A DNA stretch of 10,965 nt from an uncultured Ruminococcus sp. (GTDB taxonomy: Bacteria; Bacillota; Clostridia; Oscillospirales; Ruminococcaceae). The translations under genes were made by a program, and so were the position numbers. Positions 1 through 6,697 of this stretch are shown here, in pieces (position 1 is the first letter of the stretch; every line of letters begins with the position of its first letter). The stretch covers positions 1 to 10,965 of the forward strand of contig CAMBJF010000068.1 of NCBI GenBank assembly GCA_945867875.1, given 5' to 3'. The notes beneath the pieces were generated by a model that saw only the letters and a program-made list of their open reading frames with translations, ran no database searches and was not told the DNA's origin.

Positions 1-159
1 ACCGACAAGGCGGCGGGCAAACCGTATGAGATATCCGCCAGCATCGGCTGCTGCTGTGAGAGCCTTTTCCACAACAATAATATCCCCGACCTGCTGAAAA
101 TTGCCGACAGCCGTATGTACAACAACAAGATCGCTAAGAAAAAACAGCGTGAGCAATAA
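1..159 (+). CDS. GGDEF diguanylate cyclase domain protein, C-terminal end (partial)
   Basis: The reading frame is open from the first base and ends in TAA at 157-159, giving 52 residues. They match the end of a GGDEF domain: a strand of the form YEISASIG, a short loop, then a helix DLLKIADSRMYNNK, corresponding to the family pattern 'S.G....LL..AD..MY..K' that closes these domains. The family makes cyclic di-GMP from two GTP. The GGDEF signature and any sensory domain lie outside the window, so activity and input signal cannot be judged. A run of three cysteines directly after SIG is unusual. The gene ends one base before a strong terminator. The domain call is fairly sure, catalytic competence is unknown. 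Confidence 0.75.
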   Translation, partial: TDKAAGKPYEISASIGCCCESLFHNNNIPDLLKIADSRMYNNKIAKKKQREQ

Positions 160-160
160 T

Positions 161-199
161 AAAAGTCCTCTCGGTTTAAATAGCCGAGAGGACTTTTTT
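161..199. terminator. Bidirectional intrinsic terminator
   Basis: A 14-bp perfect stem (161-174 with 184-197, core GTCCTCTCGG / CCGAGAGGAC) has a 9-base loop. It is flanked by A-rich sequence on the left and T-rich sequence on the right, so it gives a U-tract on either strand. It lies between the converging GGDEF gene and the SH3-like gene (stop at 207-209) and can end both transcripts. Confidence 0.93.
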
Positions 200-206
200 G
201 CATACA

Positions 207-980
207 TCAGTTCTTTTTCTTCTTCATACCGAAAGCCATTGCTGCGGACACTCCCGCTGCTCCCACTGCAAGCACAGCAGGCAGGGCATATGGATTTCCG
301 CTGTCAGTTTCCTCGTAAACGCTCTCTGTCATCATCGCCCCCGCCGAAACATCTTCGCCGAAGGGTGCGGGGTCGGTGGGGTCATCAAGGTATATCCAGC
401 CGCTTTCGCCCCAGATATAGCCGATATATCCCCATTTGCCGCCAGTAGTGTCGGTGTATATTTTGTTCACATAGGTCGTAAAGTTATCGGGGTGGCTCTC
501 CATAGGAATATTTTCGGTGCTGCCGGGATATTCCCATAAATATATGGTCCTGTCCGTTCTGTATGAGGCGTATTCATCAGCTCCGCCGTCGGTTATTTGG
601 TCCTTGTGCTCCTCCTCGAAAGAGTAGTTGTCATAAACATAATCAAGCCCGTCAACGGGTATCCACAGGAGTTCATCATCGCCCGAATAGTCAAAATATC
701 CTCCCCATTTCACGCCGCTTTTATCGGTATAGTAATAGGATATATAGGGTGAGATACCTGCGGAAAGCTTTCCCACGGTCTTGCCGCCCGGGTCACTATA
801 CACCTTTGTTTCGGCGGTAAGCTCGAATCTTCTGGCATTTCTGCCGCTGTTTGTTTCTATCTCGCCCGAATGGGAATTGTAAAAGCTGTCAGCAGGCTCG
901 ACTATAACATCTGCGCTGACTGCCGCAGGCATTGCCGTACATAATATCAGTGCTGCGGCGGCGATGAGAATTTTTTTCAT
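207..980 (-). CDS. Secreted SH3-like domain protein with C-terminal membrane anchor
   Basis: This 257-residue protein has a clear signal peptide (MKKILIAAAALILC..., likely cut after AVSA at residue 23). Two SH3-like segments follow, around 52-120 and 141-200, each with a 'YTD..GGKWG' element and a W/Y-rich strand (KWGGYFDYSG and KWGYIGYIWGESGWIYL). A short acidic linker leads to one C-terminal hydrophobic segment (about 231-251) and a KKKK tail, so the protein should sit outside the membrane, anchored at its C-terminus. Bacterial SH3-like domains often bind peptidoglycan or mediate protein contacts; no catalytic motif is seen. The start has AAAGAGGG just upstream. It lies 75 bases downstream of the antiporter gene. 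The exact function is not recognised. Confidence 0.8.
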   Translation of the reverse strand: MKKILIAAAALILCTAMPAAVSADVIVEPADSFYNSHSGEIETNSGRNARRFELTAETKVYSDPGGKTVGKLSAGISPYISYYYTDKSGVKWGGYFDYSGDDELLWIPVDGLDYVYDNYSFEEEHKDQITDGGADEYASYRTDRTIYLWEYPGSTENIPMESHPDNFTTYVNKIYTDTTGGKWGYIGYIWGESGWIYLDDPTDPAPFGEDVSAGAMMTESVYEETDSGNPYALPAVLAVGAAGVSAAMAFGMKKKKN

Positions 981-1014
981 TTATATTACCCTCTTTCCGT
1001 TCAAAGTCTTATAT

Positions 1015-1020
1015 ATTATA
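1015..1020 (-). promoter_or_regulatory. Possible -10 element for the SH3-like protein gene
   Basis: The minus strand carries a perfect TATAAT here, 34 bases upstream of the start codon. No convincing -35 is found 16-18 bases further up. It could be a weak or activator-dependent promoter, or a chance match in AT-rich spacer. No terminator is seen between the antiporter gene and this gene, so read-through is equally possible. Confidence 0.3.
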
Positions 1021-1055
1021 AACAATAAACAATCGGGCACAGGGAAATTTTTCAT

Positions 1056-2072
1056 TCAGATGTAATTTCTTGCAATAATATACGCCATATATGCGGCATA
1101 AATGAGGATAAGGGTAACGCCCTCTCCCCGTGACATCTTTTTGTCGGTGAGATACCACACATACGCCACGGCGCTGAGCACTGCAAGAATAATTCCGTCA
1201 ATGACCGCAGAGCTTTCCGCCGCCATGGGCGTTATGATGCCCGACACGCCCAGTATTCCGAGAGAGTTGAATATATTTGAGCCGATGACATTTCCCACAG
1301 CCATATCATTTTCGCCCTTTTTGGCAGCTGTTACGGAGGTCACAAGCTCGGGGAGACTTGTTCCCACGGCGCATATGGTAAGCCCTGCAAGGGTCTCGCT
1401 CATACCCGCAGCCACTGCAATAGACTGAGCATTATCCACCACAAGATTTCCGCCCAAGATTATTCCCGCAATGCCGCCTATCATTCCAATGGCGCATTTT
1501 ACGGCTGAAAAATCCCCGTCAGTATTCTCATCACTGCTATCCCCCGCTTCCTTTTTGGCAAGCTTAACGGAAACTATCATATACACTATCAGCCCGACGA
1601 GGAGCACAGCCGCTTCAAGCCTGCTCATAACGCCGTCAAGGATAAATATGACAAACAGCACGCCTGCCGCAATGGAAATGGGATAATCCCGCTTGACAAC
1701 GCTGTCATTCGTGGCAATGGGCTTAATGGCGGAGCACACGCCGAGGACAACGAGGAGATTGAAGATATTCGACCCGATAACATTGCTTATGGCAATGGAA
1801 TTTGAGCCGCTCACTGCCGCCGACACGCTGACCGCAAGCTCAGGGGCGCTCGTTCCCATAGCCACGATAGTCAGTCCGACGATAAGTGAGGGAATTTTCA
1901 GCTTCCGTGCAAGAGAGCTGCTGCCCTCAACAAAATAATCAGCGCCGCTTATGAGCATATAAAAGCCCGCTATGAGCATTACGATGCTCAGTATCATCAT
2001 TTGCGGCAGGGGAAAAACATAGCTTGTGACCACAGCAAGGGCAAGAAGTATGGCATATATAATTATTTTCAT
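1056..2072 (-). CDS. CaCA-family calcium/sodium antiporter (YrbG type)
   Basis: This 338-residue membrane protein has the two inverted Na_Ca_ex repeats of the Ca2+:cation antiporter family. The first α-repeat has GTSAPEL (73-79) and GSNIFN (100-105). The second has GTSLPEL (237-243) and GSNIFN (264-269). E78 and E242 correspond to the ion-binding glutamates. About ten hydrophobic segments are visible, with a polar central loop (about 170-190, KKEAGDSSDENTDGD) between the halves. The family extrudes Ca2+ in exchange for Na+ or H+. The start is supported by GGGGGAG just upstream, in the 10-base gap after ktrA, which implies co-transcription with ktrBA. Ion specificity cannot be read from sequence alone. 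Confidence 0.93.
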   Translation of the reverse strand: MKIIIYAILLALAVVTSYVFPLPQMMILSIVMLIAGFYMLISGADYFVEGSSSLARKLKIPSLIVGLTIVAMGTSAPELAVSVSAAVSGSNSIAISNVIGSNIFNLLVVLGVCSAIKPIATNDSVVKRDYPISIAAGVLFVIFILDGVMSRLEAAVLLVGLIVYMIVSVKLAKKEAGDSSDENTDGDFSAVKCAIGMIGGIAGIILGGNLVVDNAQSIAVAAGMSETLAGLTICAVGTSLPELVTSVTAAKKGENDMAVGNVIGSNIFNSLGILGVSGIITPMAAESSAVIDGIILAVLSAVAYVWYLTDKKMSRGEGVTLILIYAAYMAYIIARNYI

Positions 2073-2082
2073 AAGCTCCCCC

Positions 2083-2736
2083 TTATTTCATCTTGCTGAG
2101 GAATTTTTCCATATCCCTCTGCTTTCCGAGAACAAGAACGTGATCACCGTCATCAAACACATAGTCCGCAGGGGGCATGGTTATGACATCATCGCCCTTT
2201 TTGATGGCAAGGATATTTATTTTGTACTTGCTGCGTATGTTCAGCTCGATTATGCTGTGGTTGTCCCAGGAGTCGAGAATGGGTATCTCGTAGATGCCCG
2301 TGTCCTCGGATATCTCGGTGTAGTCGAAAATGTTTGACAGGCTGTACTGCACCGCAAGCTTTTCAGCTCTGTCCCTTTCGGGATAGACAACCTCGTCTGC
2401 GCCGTTCTTTGCAAGGAATTTTGCGTGGATATCGGTGCTTGCCTTGCTGACGACCTTCTTTGCACCAAGCTCCTTAAGCTGATCGGTTATTTCAAGGCTT
2501 GCCTGAAAATTGCTGCCGATGCACACGAAGCATATGTCGAAATTTCTCACTCCAAGGCTTTCGAGGGCCTCTCTTTTGGTGCAGTCCGCAATTTTTGCAT
2601 TCACCGAATACTGCATAAATTCACGGATATTATCCTCGTTGTTGTCAACCACCATTACGTCATTGCCTATCTCGGAAAATTTCAGAGCAAGAGTTCTGCC
2701 GAATCTTCCAAGACCGATTATCAGTACAGAGCGCAT
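2083..2736 (-). CDS. ktrA: KtrA-type K+ uptake regulatory subunit (RCK domains)
   Basis: This 217-residue cytoplasmic protein has an N-terminal RCK_N Rossmann fold (1-120) with GLGRFG (G8, G10, G13) and D31 at the end of the second strand, a typical dinucleotide site. An RCK_C domain (about 135-217) follows. Length and layout match KtrA, which forms an octameric ring gating KtrB; ATP/ADP binding to the N-domain is known for the family, and RCK_C binds c-di-AMP in several homologues. It follows the channel gene by 16 bases, as expected for a partner. The chosen ATG (2734-2736) has AAAGGCGGAA six bases or fewer upstream. An in-frame ATG at 2763 would overlap ktrB by 11 bases and has a poorly spaced site. 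Confidence 0.92.
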   Translation of the reverse strand: MRSVLIIGLGRFGRTLALKFSEIGNDVMVVDNNEDNIREFMQYSVNAKIADCTKREALESLGVRNFDICFVCIGSNFQASLEITDQLKELGAKKVVSKASTDIHAKFLAKNGADEVVYPERDRAEKLAVQYSLSNIFDYTEISEDTGIYEIPILDSWDNHSIIELNIRSKYKINILAIKKGDDVITMPPADYVFDDGDHVLVLGKQRDMEKFLSKMK

Positions 2737-2740
2737 ATTA

Positions 2741-2750
2741 TTCCGCCTTT
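2741..2750 (-). promoter_or_regulatory. Ribosome binding site deciding the ktrA start
   Basis: AAAGGCGGAA on the minus strand lies immediately upstream of the ATG at 2736. It is well spaced for that start and would lie inside the coding region if the ATG at 2763 were used. Confidence 0.65.
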
Positions 2751-2752
2751 CA

Positions 2753-4123
2753 TCAGCCCACATTCACCTGCTCAACAGGGTTGTGGACTCCCGTAAATTT
2801 TTTTGACCTTGTAAAAATAAGCGCAAATGAAACGCTTCCCACTCTTCCGCAGTACATCATAAGCATTATCACTATCCTTGAAGCCTGAGAAAGGTCTCTT
2901 GTTATGCCCGTTGTCATTCCCACCGTGTTTATTGCCGAGAAGCACTCGAAAACAATGTCCTTCACAGAAAAATCGGGCTGGAACGCACATATGCAGAGAA
3001 TGCCCGTGAACGCAAGGAAGAGGTTTACGGATATGACTGTCAGGGCTTTCAGGGGCACGTCCTCTTCAAGCCGCCTGCCGAATATCTCCACATCATCGCT
3101 GTTTTTCATTCCTGCAATTGCCGAAAGGATAAGGACTGCAACAGTGACGGTCTTGACGCCGCCTGCGGTAGAGCCGGGGCTGCCGCCGATGAACATACAG
3201 ATTATGGTGAGCACTGATGAAGCGGGACTGAGAGCCGCCGTATCAACGGAGTTAAAGCCCGCAGTTCTCGGTGCAACAGAATCAACGAATGAATTTAAAA
3301 GGCTCTGCCAGAAGCCTGCTCCCGCATTTGTATAGCCGTGCTCGAAAATCATAAAAAGAACGACCGTCACAAGGGTGAGAACGCCTGTGAAAACAAGAGC
3401 TATTTTGCTGTGGAGCCTGTATTTTGAAAAATCAAGCTTGTTTTTGCCGATGTCGTCCCAGACGGAAAATCCGATGCCGCCGATAAGGACGAGCATACAG
3501 GCGGTTATGCACACAAGGGGGTCGGAGGCAAATTCCGTGAGAGATGAATATTCGCCGTATTTGCCGTTAAGGTCAAAACCTGCGTTGCAGAATGAGGATA
3601 TTGCTAAGAAAACCGAGTTCCCGATGCCAGACAAAATCCCCATTTTCGGGATAAAGCGTATGGCAAGAAGCGCCGCTCCCACGCCCTCGAAAAAGAATGT
3701 TCCGAAAGCGATCTTCCGAGCCATTCGGACTATCCCCGCAAGCTGCATTCCGTTAACGCTGTCCTGCAAAACACTGCGCTCTTTGAGACCTATTTTTCTG
3801 CCCGTTGCCATTGCCGCAAGGGATATGACCGTCATAAAGCCCAGTCCCCCTGTCTGAATGAGCAAAAGCAATACTGCCTGCCCGAAAACCGACCACCGGG
3901 TATATGTATCGTACACCACAAGTCCCGTTACGCAGGTGGCTGAGGTCGCCGTGAACATTGCGTCGAGAAATCTCGGTGCATCGCCCTTTGATGCAATTGG
4001 CAGCATCAGCAGGAGCGTTCCCGCAAGGATTATGACCATATATCCGAAAGCGATTATCTGCGCTGAGGAAAGCTTGTTTATGCGAAATTTTTTTCCTTTG
4101 CCTGTGTCCGAAAGCTTATTCAT
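2753..4123 (-). CDS. ktrB: KtrB/TrkH-type K+ channel subunit
   Basis: This 456-residue integral membrane protein has the fourfold M1-P-M2 plan of the Trk/Ktr/HKT superfamily. One filter glycine is visible in each P-loop: TCVTGL (G67), CNAGF (G182), RTAGF (G289) and NTVGM (G402). The glycine/serine-rich gating loop GGSPGSTAGG (313-322) and the conserved arginine of the last M2 helix (CGRVGS, R427) are present. The protein moves K+ (Na+-coupled in known KtrB) inward under control of KtrA, encoded next. Length matches KtrB (about 450). The start at 4121-4123 is chosen because AAAAGGA lies 7 bases upstream. The in-frame ATG at 4156 would lie upstream of the predicted transcription start. The short leader leaves no room for a ydaO-type c-di-AMP riboswitch. 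Confidence 0.94.
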   Translation of the reverse strand: MNKLSDTGKGKKFRINKLSSAQIIAFGYMVIILAGTLLLMLPIASKGDAPRFLDAMFTATSATCVTGLVVYDTYTRWSVFGQAVLLLLIQTGGLGFMTVISLAAMATGRKIGLKERSVLQDSVNGMQLAGIVRMARKIAFGTFFFEGVGAALLAIRFIPKMGILSGIGNSVFLAISSFCNAGFDLNGKYGEYSSLTEFASDPLVCITACMLVLIGGIGFSVWDDIGKNKLDFSKYRLHSKIALVFTGVLTLVTVVLFMIFEHGYTNAGAGFWQSLLNSFVDSVAPRTAGFNSVDTAALSPASSVLTIICMFIGGSPGSTAGGVKTVTVAVLILSAIAGMKNSDDVEIFGRRLEEDVPLKALTVISVNLFLAFTGILCICAFQPDFSVKDIVFECFSAINTVGMTTGITRDLSQASRIVIMLMMYCGRVGSVSFALIFTRSKKFTGVHNPVEQVNVG

Positions 4124-4130
4124 AGGAGCA

Positions 4131-4137
4131 TCCTTTT
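4131..4137 (-). promoter_or_regulatory. Ribosome binding site deciding the ktrB start
   Basis: AAAAGGA on the minus strand lies 7 bases from the ATG at 4123. The alternative ATG at 4156 has no comparable site. Confidence 0.7.
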
Positions 4138-4158
4138 CAATGAGAAATATATACATTC

Positions 4159-4187
4159 ATTTTATCACAAGGTATATTTTTTGTCAA
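4159..4187 (-). promoter_or_regulatory. Near-consensus SigA promoter for the ktrB-ktrA-antiporter operon
   Basis: On the minus strand, TTGACA (4182-4187), a 17-base spacer and TAAAAT (4159-4164) form a consensus-quality promoter. An extended -10 TG dinucleotide (TGATAAAAT) adds to it. Transcription should start near 4152, leaving a leader of about 30 bases. Confidence 0.85.
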
Positions 4188-4220
4188 TTATAAATTCACA
4201 GTTTTAATGCACATTTAATG

Positions 4221-4226
4221 TATAAT
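4221..4226 (+). promoter_or_regulatory. Likely -10 element for the CYTH gene
   Basis: TATAAT, preceded directly by TG, lies 39 bases upstream of the CYTH start. No good -35 is seen at 17 bases. The ktrB promoter lies just to the left and points away, so this intergenic region is divergent. Confidence 0.5.
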
Positions 4227-4265
4227 ATATAGTGTTGTGATTTGCTGAGAAAGGAAGATATAATT

Positions 4266-4760
4266 ATGATACCACTTGAAATAGAGCGCAAATTTCTTAT
4301 CCGTCAGACCCCTGAGCTTTTCGCCGCCTGCTCCAAAAAAACTGACATCGAGCAGATATATCTGATAAAGACAGACCCCGCTGTTCAACGGCGTATCCGC
4401 AGTATGACGACAGATGGCGTGACCAAATTTTTTTACACCGAAAAGCGTTTCATATCTGCAGTGACACGAGAGGAAAACGAGCGGGAAATTACCCGTGAGG
4501 AATACGAAAAGCTCCGTTCGGAAGCGGATATGTCCCTTGTGCCCATTATAAAAACAAGACATATCCTTGAATTTTCGGGACAGCGCTTTGAGATTGACAG
4601 CTACCCTTTTTCAGATGAGCTTGCGTCAATGGAGCTGGAGCTTGCCGATGAAGCGCAGGAGATATTTTTCCCTCCCTGTGCCGTGATAATAAAGGAGGTC
4701 ACGGGGGACAAGCGATATTCAAATGCCGCTCTTGCAAAAAATAACGGCTTCCCTGAGTGA
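4266..4760 (+). CDS. CYTH-domain protein, probable inorganic or organic triphosphatase
   Basis: This 164-residue protein opens with the ExExK signature (E5, E7, K9 in LEIERKF). It has the charged residues expected along a CYTH tunnel: R43 and R45, K60, E71/E73, K96 and R98 (IKTRH), E109/D111 (FEIDSY), E123/E125 (MELEL) and K149. The fold binds a triphosphate through basic residues and divalent metal through acidic ones. Small bacterial members usually hydrolyse inorganic triphosphate, thiamine triphosphate or nucleoside triphosphates; which one cannot be told here. The ATG at 4266 is chosen because AAAGGAAG (about 4250-4257) sits upstream; a TTG at 4242 has no site. It stands alone, divergent from ktrB and convergent with the M23 gene. 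Confidence 0.88.
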   Translation: MIPLEIERKFLIRQTPELFAACSKKTDIEQIYLIKTDPAVQRRIRSMTTDGVTKFFYTEKRFISAVTREENEREITREEYEKLRSEADMSLVPIIKTRHILEFSGQRFEIDSYPFSDELASMELELADEAQEIFFPPCAVIIKEVTGDKRYSNAALAKNNGFPE

Positions 4761-4767
4761 GAAGCCG
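4736..4767 (-). terminator. Intrinsic terminator of the M23 protein gene, inside the CYTH 3' end
   Basis: The stem CGGCTTC (4745-4751) with GAAGCCG (4761-4767) is followed on the minus strand by TTATTTTTT. It is 40 bases past the M23 stop. It overlaps the last codons and stop of the convergent CYTH gene. There is no U-tract on the plus strand, so it should act only leftward. Confidence 0.75.
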
Positions 4768-4807
4768 CCAAAGTCTATATAAAGAAACTGTTTATTTGCG
4801 TGGACTT

Positions 4808-5566
4808 TTATGAACCCTCGCCTGAAAGCATATCCGCAGGGTCTGTCCAGCTGCCATTCTTTTTGAGCCCGAAATGAAGATGAGGTTCCTCGGATATCTC
4901 CGCTTCGGCGGTCGAGCCTACCTCACCGATAACGCTGCCTGCATTCACGCTGTCGCCCTCGGAAACGGGGACATCATAGGCAAGGTTGCAGTAATATCCC
5001 TCATATCCGCTGCCGTGGTCGATAACAACGGTCACGCCCATAAGAGCGTCATCGGTAACGGAGATCACAGTGCCCGATGCTGCGGACTTGACTGCCGAAC
5101 CTGTTTCCGCCGCAATGTCGATGCCGTCGTGGGTCTTCCATACGCTGAGGGTCTTGGATTTCACAAGCTCGCCGTCTGAGAAATCGGACAGGACATCGCC
5201 GCTGACAGGTCTTACTGCCGCTCCCGTGAATGACTCGGAAACGGGCTGTGCTTCGGGTGACTCACTGCCGTCATCTGCTCCGAAAGCGTCCTGCTCAAGT
5301 CTTAATGTCTCCTCAGGCACTTCCGCAGGCTCTGAGGGCTCCATAGGGACATTATCCGCCGATATGCCGGCTTCCTCCGCAGCTTCCGTTACGGCTTCCG
5401 TGCCTGTCTGTGATGTACTGTCCTTTACGCCCGTAAGACTGCCCGCAAGCTCCTCAGATGCCTTGTTGTAGGAAAAGATGCCCAGCGCTGCCACCGCCGC
5501 AAGGCAGAAACAGATTATCGCCGCTGTGCTTTTGCCCGAAAGCCTGCCGTTAAAAAACTTTTTCAT
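4808..5566 (-). CDS. SpoIIQ-like membrane-anchored M23 (LytM-fold) protein
   Basis: This 252-residue protein has a short basic N-terminus, one transmembrane helix (about 13-33), a long acidic Ser/Glu/Pro-rich linker (about 35-118) and an M23 domain (about 136-247). The Zn ligands are present: H146 and D150 in THDGID, and the HLH motif (H229, H231). The second catalytic His, normally in Y-x-H-L, is replaced by N194 (YYCNL). Elements such as TLSVWKTHDGIDIA and the D-x-L-x-G segment resemble SpoIIQ, the forespore channel protein that pairs with SpoIIIAH in sporulation. It may be structural rather than an active endopeptidase. The ATG at 5566 is chosen over an ATG at 5701, whose extension would run through a terminator hairpin. 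Confidence 0.82.
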   Translation of the reverse strand: MKKFFNGRLSGKSTAAIICFCLAAVAALGIFSYNKASEELAGSLTGVKDSTSQTGTEAVTEAAEEAGISADNVPMEPSEPAEVPEETLRLEQDAFGADDGSESPEAQPVSESFTGAAVRPVSGDVLSDFSDGELVKSKTLSVWKTHDGIDIAAETGSAVKSAASGTVISVTDDALMGVTVVIDHGSGYEGYYCNLAYDVPVSEGDSVNAGSVIGEVGSTAEAEISEEPHLHFGLKKNGSWTDPADMLSGEGS

Positions 5567-5575
5567 ATTACCATA

Positions 5576-5581
5576 TCCTTT
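5576..5581 (-). promoter_or_regulatory. Ribosome binding site deciding the M23 protein start
   Basis: AAAGGA on the minus strand lies 9 bases upstream of ATG 5566. The 45-codon in-frame extension to 5701 is lysine-rich low-complexity sequence and covers a terminator, so this site marks the likely true start. Confidence 0.6.
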
Positions 5582-5652
5582 CACCTTTTTCGTTCTTGGA
5601 AGCTTTTTGCTTCTTTTGCTATTTTTGCCGCTTTTGCCGTCTTTATACGGTA

Positions 5653-5693
5653 ATATAAAAAATATGCGCCAGCCGTTTTTCACAGCAGGCGCA
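5653..5693 (-). terminator. Intrinsic terminator of the methyltransferase gene
   Basis: On the minus strand, TGCGCC pairs with GGCGCA and, after one T-T mismatch, GCTGT pairs with ACGGC (one G-T pair) around a GAAAA loop. The run ATATTTTTTATA follows. It begins 16 bases after the methyltransferase stop and separates that gene from the M23 gene. Confidence 0.85.
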
Positions 5694-5708
5694 TTATGCA
5701 TATATAGC

Positions 5709-6512
5709 TTACTTCTTCTTAAAGATCAGCATCTTCTCAGCATTTTTATTAACCACGCTCAGATTTTCAAAGGGTTTGAGAATGGGATATATCTTCATCA
5801 TTCCACGGACAATGTTGTCGTCCTTTACCTTTTCAAAACCGTCTCCGAGATGTCCCAGATCATCAAAGCAGTCCGCACCGAAAATAAACTTGGCTCCCGT
5901 TTTCTGAATGGACTTCTCGACATTTTCACGGCTAACCCATTTTTTCGGGAGGCACTCCATTATAACATAGGCATTGTCGAAATTATCCCTTATGATACTG
6001 AGCATCTGTCCGTTCTGCTCGGCAGTGAGATACATTGAAAGTCCCTCGATTATGAAAAGCATCTTGCCCCTGACCTTTACCATATCCGCCCAGGCAGGGT
6101 CAAAGGCTGACATTCCTATGGTGGAAACTCTGCCGCTTTCGCTGTATATCTGATCTCTCACGGCGATAGTTTCGGGGAGATCAAGGTTGTACCAGGTTAT
6201 GCGTCCGTTGTCCATACGGTAAAATCTTGTGTCCAGTCCGCAGGCAATGTTCACCACAACACAGTCGGGATTTTTCTTTATGAAATCCCCCACCAGCTCG
6301 TCAAGCACGATAGACCTTGCCACAACGCCGTTGCTCATTGCAGAATCATTGTGTGCATCGCTGAAATTGTAGTCTATCTTTTCCGCAAGCTCCACAGCCT
6401 TTGCGTCATAAAACTTGCAGTTTTTGCTCTTTGAATATTTTGCTCTGGCATAAAAGCTCTGGAGCATCGTTTCGGCAGCTCCTGTGAGCTGCGGCTTTAT
6501 CTTCTCTTCCAT
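5709..6512 (-). CDS. LCM/TcmP-type class I SAM-dependent methyltransferase
   Basis: This 267-residue cytoplasmic protein belongs to the leucine carboxyl methyltransferase / TcmP-like group. The SAM-binding motif I reads VVNIACGLDTRFYR (about 86-99), matching the family's 'G.GLDTR..R'. An acidic motif follows in WYNLDLPE (107-114), and a later strand-turn EGLSMYL (156-162) matches the conserved 'EGL.mYL'. Family members methylate carboxyl or hydroxyl groups of small molecules or protein C-termini; the substrate is not evident here. The start has GGAGG about 10 bases upstream. It has its own promoter and terminator, so it is a single-gene unit, divergent from the first terD gene. Confidence 0.88.
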   Translation of the reverse strand: MEEKIKPQLTGAAETMLQSFYARAKYSKSKNCKFYDAKAVELAEKIDYNFSDAHNDSAMSNGVVARSIVLDELVGDFIKKNPDCVVVNIACGLDTRFYRMDNGRITWYNLDLPETIAVRDQIYSESGRVSTIGMSAFDPAWADMVKVRGKMLFIIEGLSMYLTAEQNGQMLSIIRDNFDNAYVIMECLPKKWVSRENVEKSIQKTGAKFIFGADCFDDLGHLGDGFEKVKDDNIVRGMMKIYPILKPFENLSVVNKNAEKMLIFKKK

Positions 6513-6553
6513 TATACTGCGCCTCCGAATAAAATTAGCATATCCTTACTGAA

Positions 6554-6583
6554 ATTATAGCAGAATATACATAGGTTTGTCAA
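6554..6583 (-). promoter_or_regulatory. Consensus SigA promoter for the methyltransferase gene
   Basis: On the minus strand, TTGACA (6578-6583), an 18-base spacer and TATAAT (6554-6559) match consensus at every hexamer position. Transcription should start about 35 bases upstream of the start codon. Confidence 0.85.
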
Positions 6584-6657
6584 CTCTAACATTTGCCCTC
6601 ATTCCTTAAAATCACATTAAAACACCATAAATATTTGCCGTAATATACAAAAAATCG

Positions 6658-6686
6658 TTGACAAAAAAAGAATGAAGTGTTATTAT
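6658..6686 (+). promoter_or_regulatory. SigA promoter for the first terD gene
   Basis: TTGACA (6658-6663), a 17-base spacer and TATTAT (6681-6686). The predicted start is near 6693, giving a leader of about 47 bases that contains a small inverted repeat. Confidence 0.82.
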
Positions 6687-6697
6687 TATAGTATCAG

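Noticed and set aside
2737..2763. 9-residue N-terminal extension of KtrA overlapping ktrB
   Set aside because: The Rossmann fold begins at MRSVLIIGLG, and the ATG at 2736 has the better ribosome site.
4124..4156. 11-residue N-terminal extension of KtrB from ATG 4156
   Set aside because: It has no ribosome site and lies upstream of the predicted transcription start; the ATG at 4123 has AAAAGGA.
4770..4810. AAAGTC / GACTTT inverted repeat as a plus-strand terminator for CYTH
   Set aside because: The arms are only six bases around a loop of more than 25 bases, with a weak T-run; not convincing.
5567..5701. 45-residue N-terminal extension of the M23 protein
   Set aside because: It would read through the methyltransferase terminator and a low-complexity leader; a membrane helix directly after MKKFF fits a natural start at 5566.
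5478..6038. 186-codon plus-strand open frame across the M23 and methyltransferase genes
   Set aside because: It spans the antisense of two well-supported genes and an intergenic terminator, with no domain or start signal.
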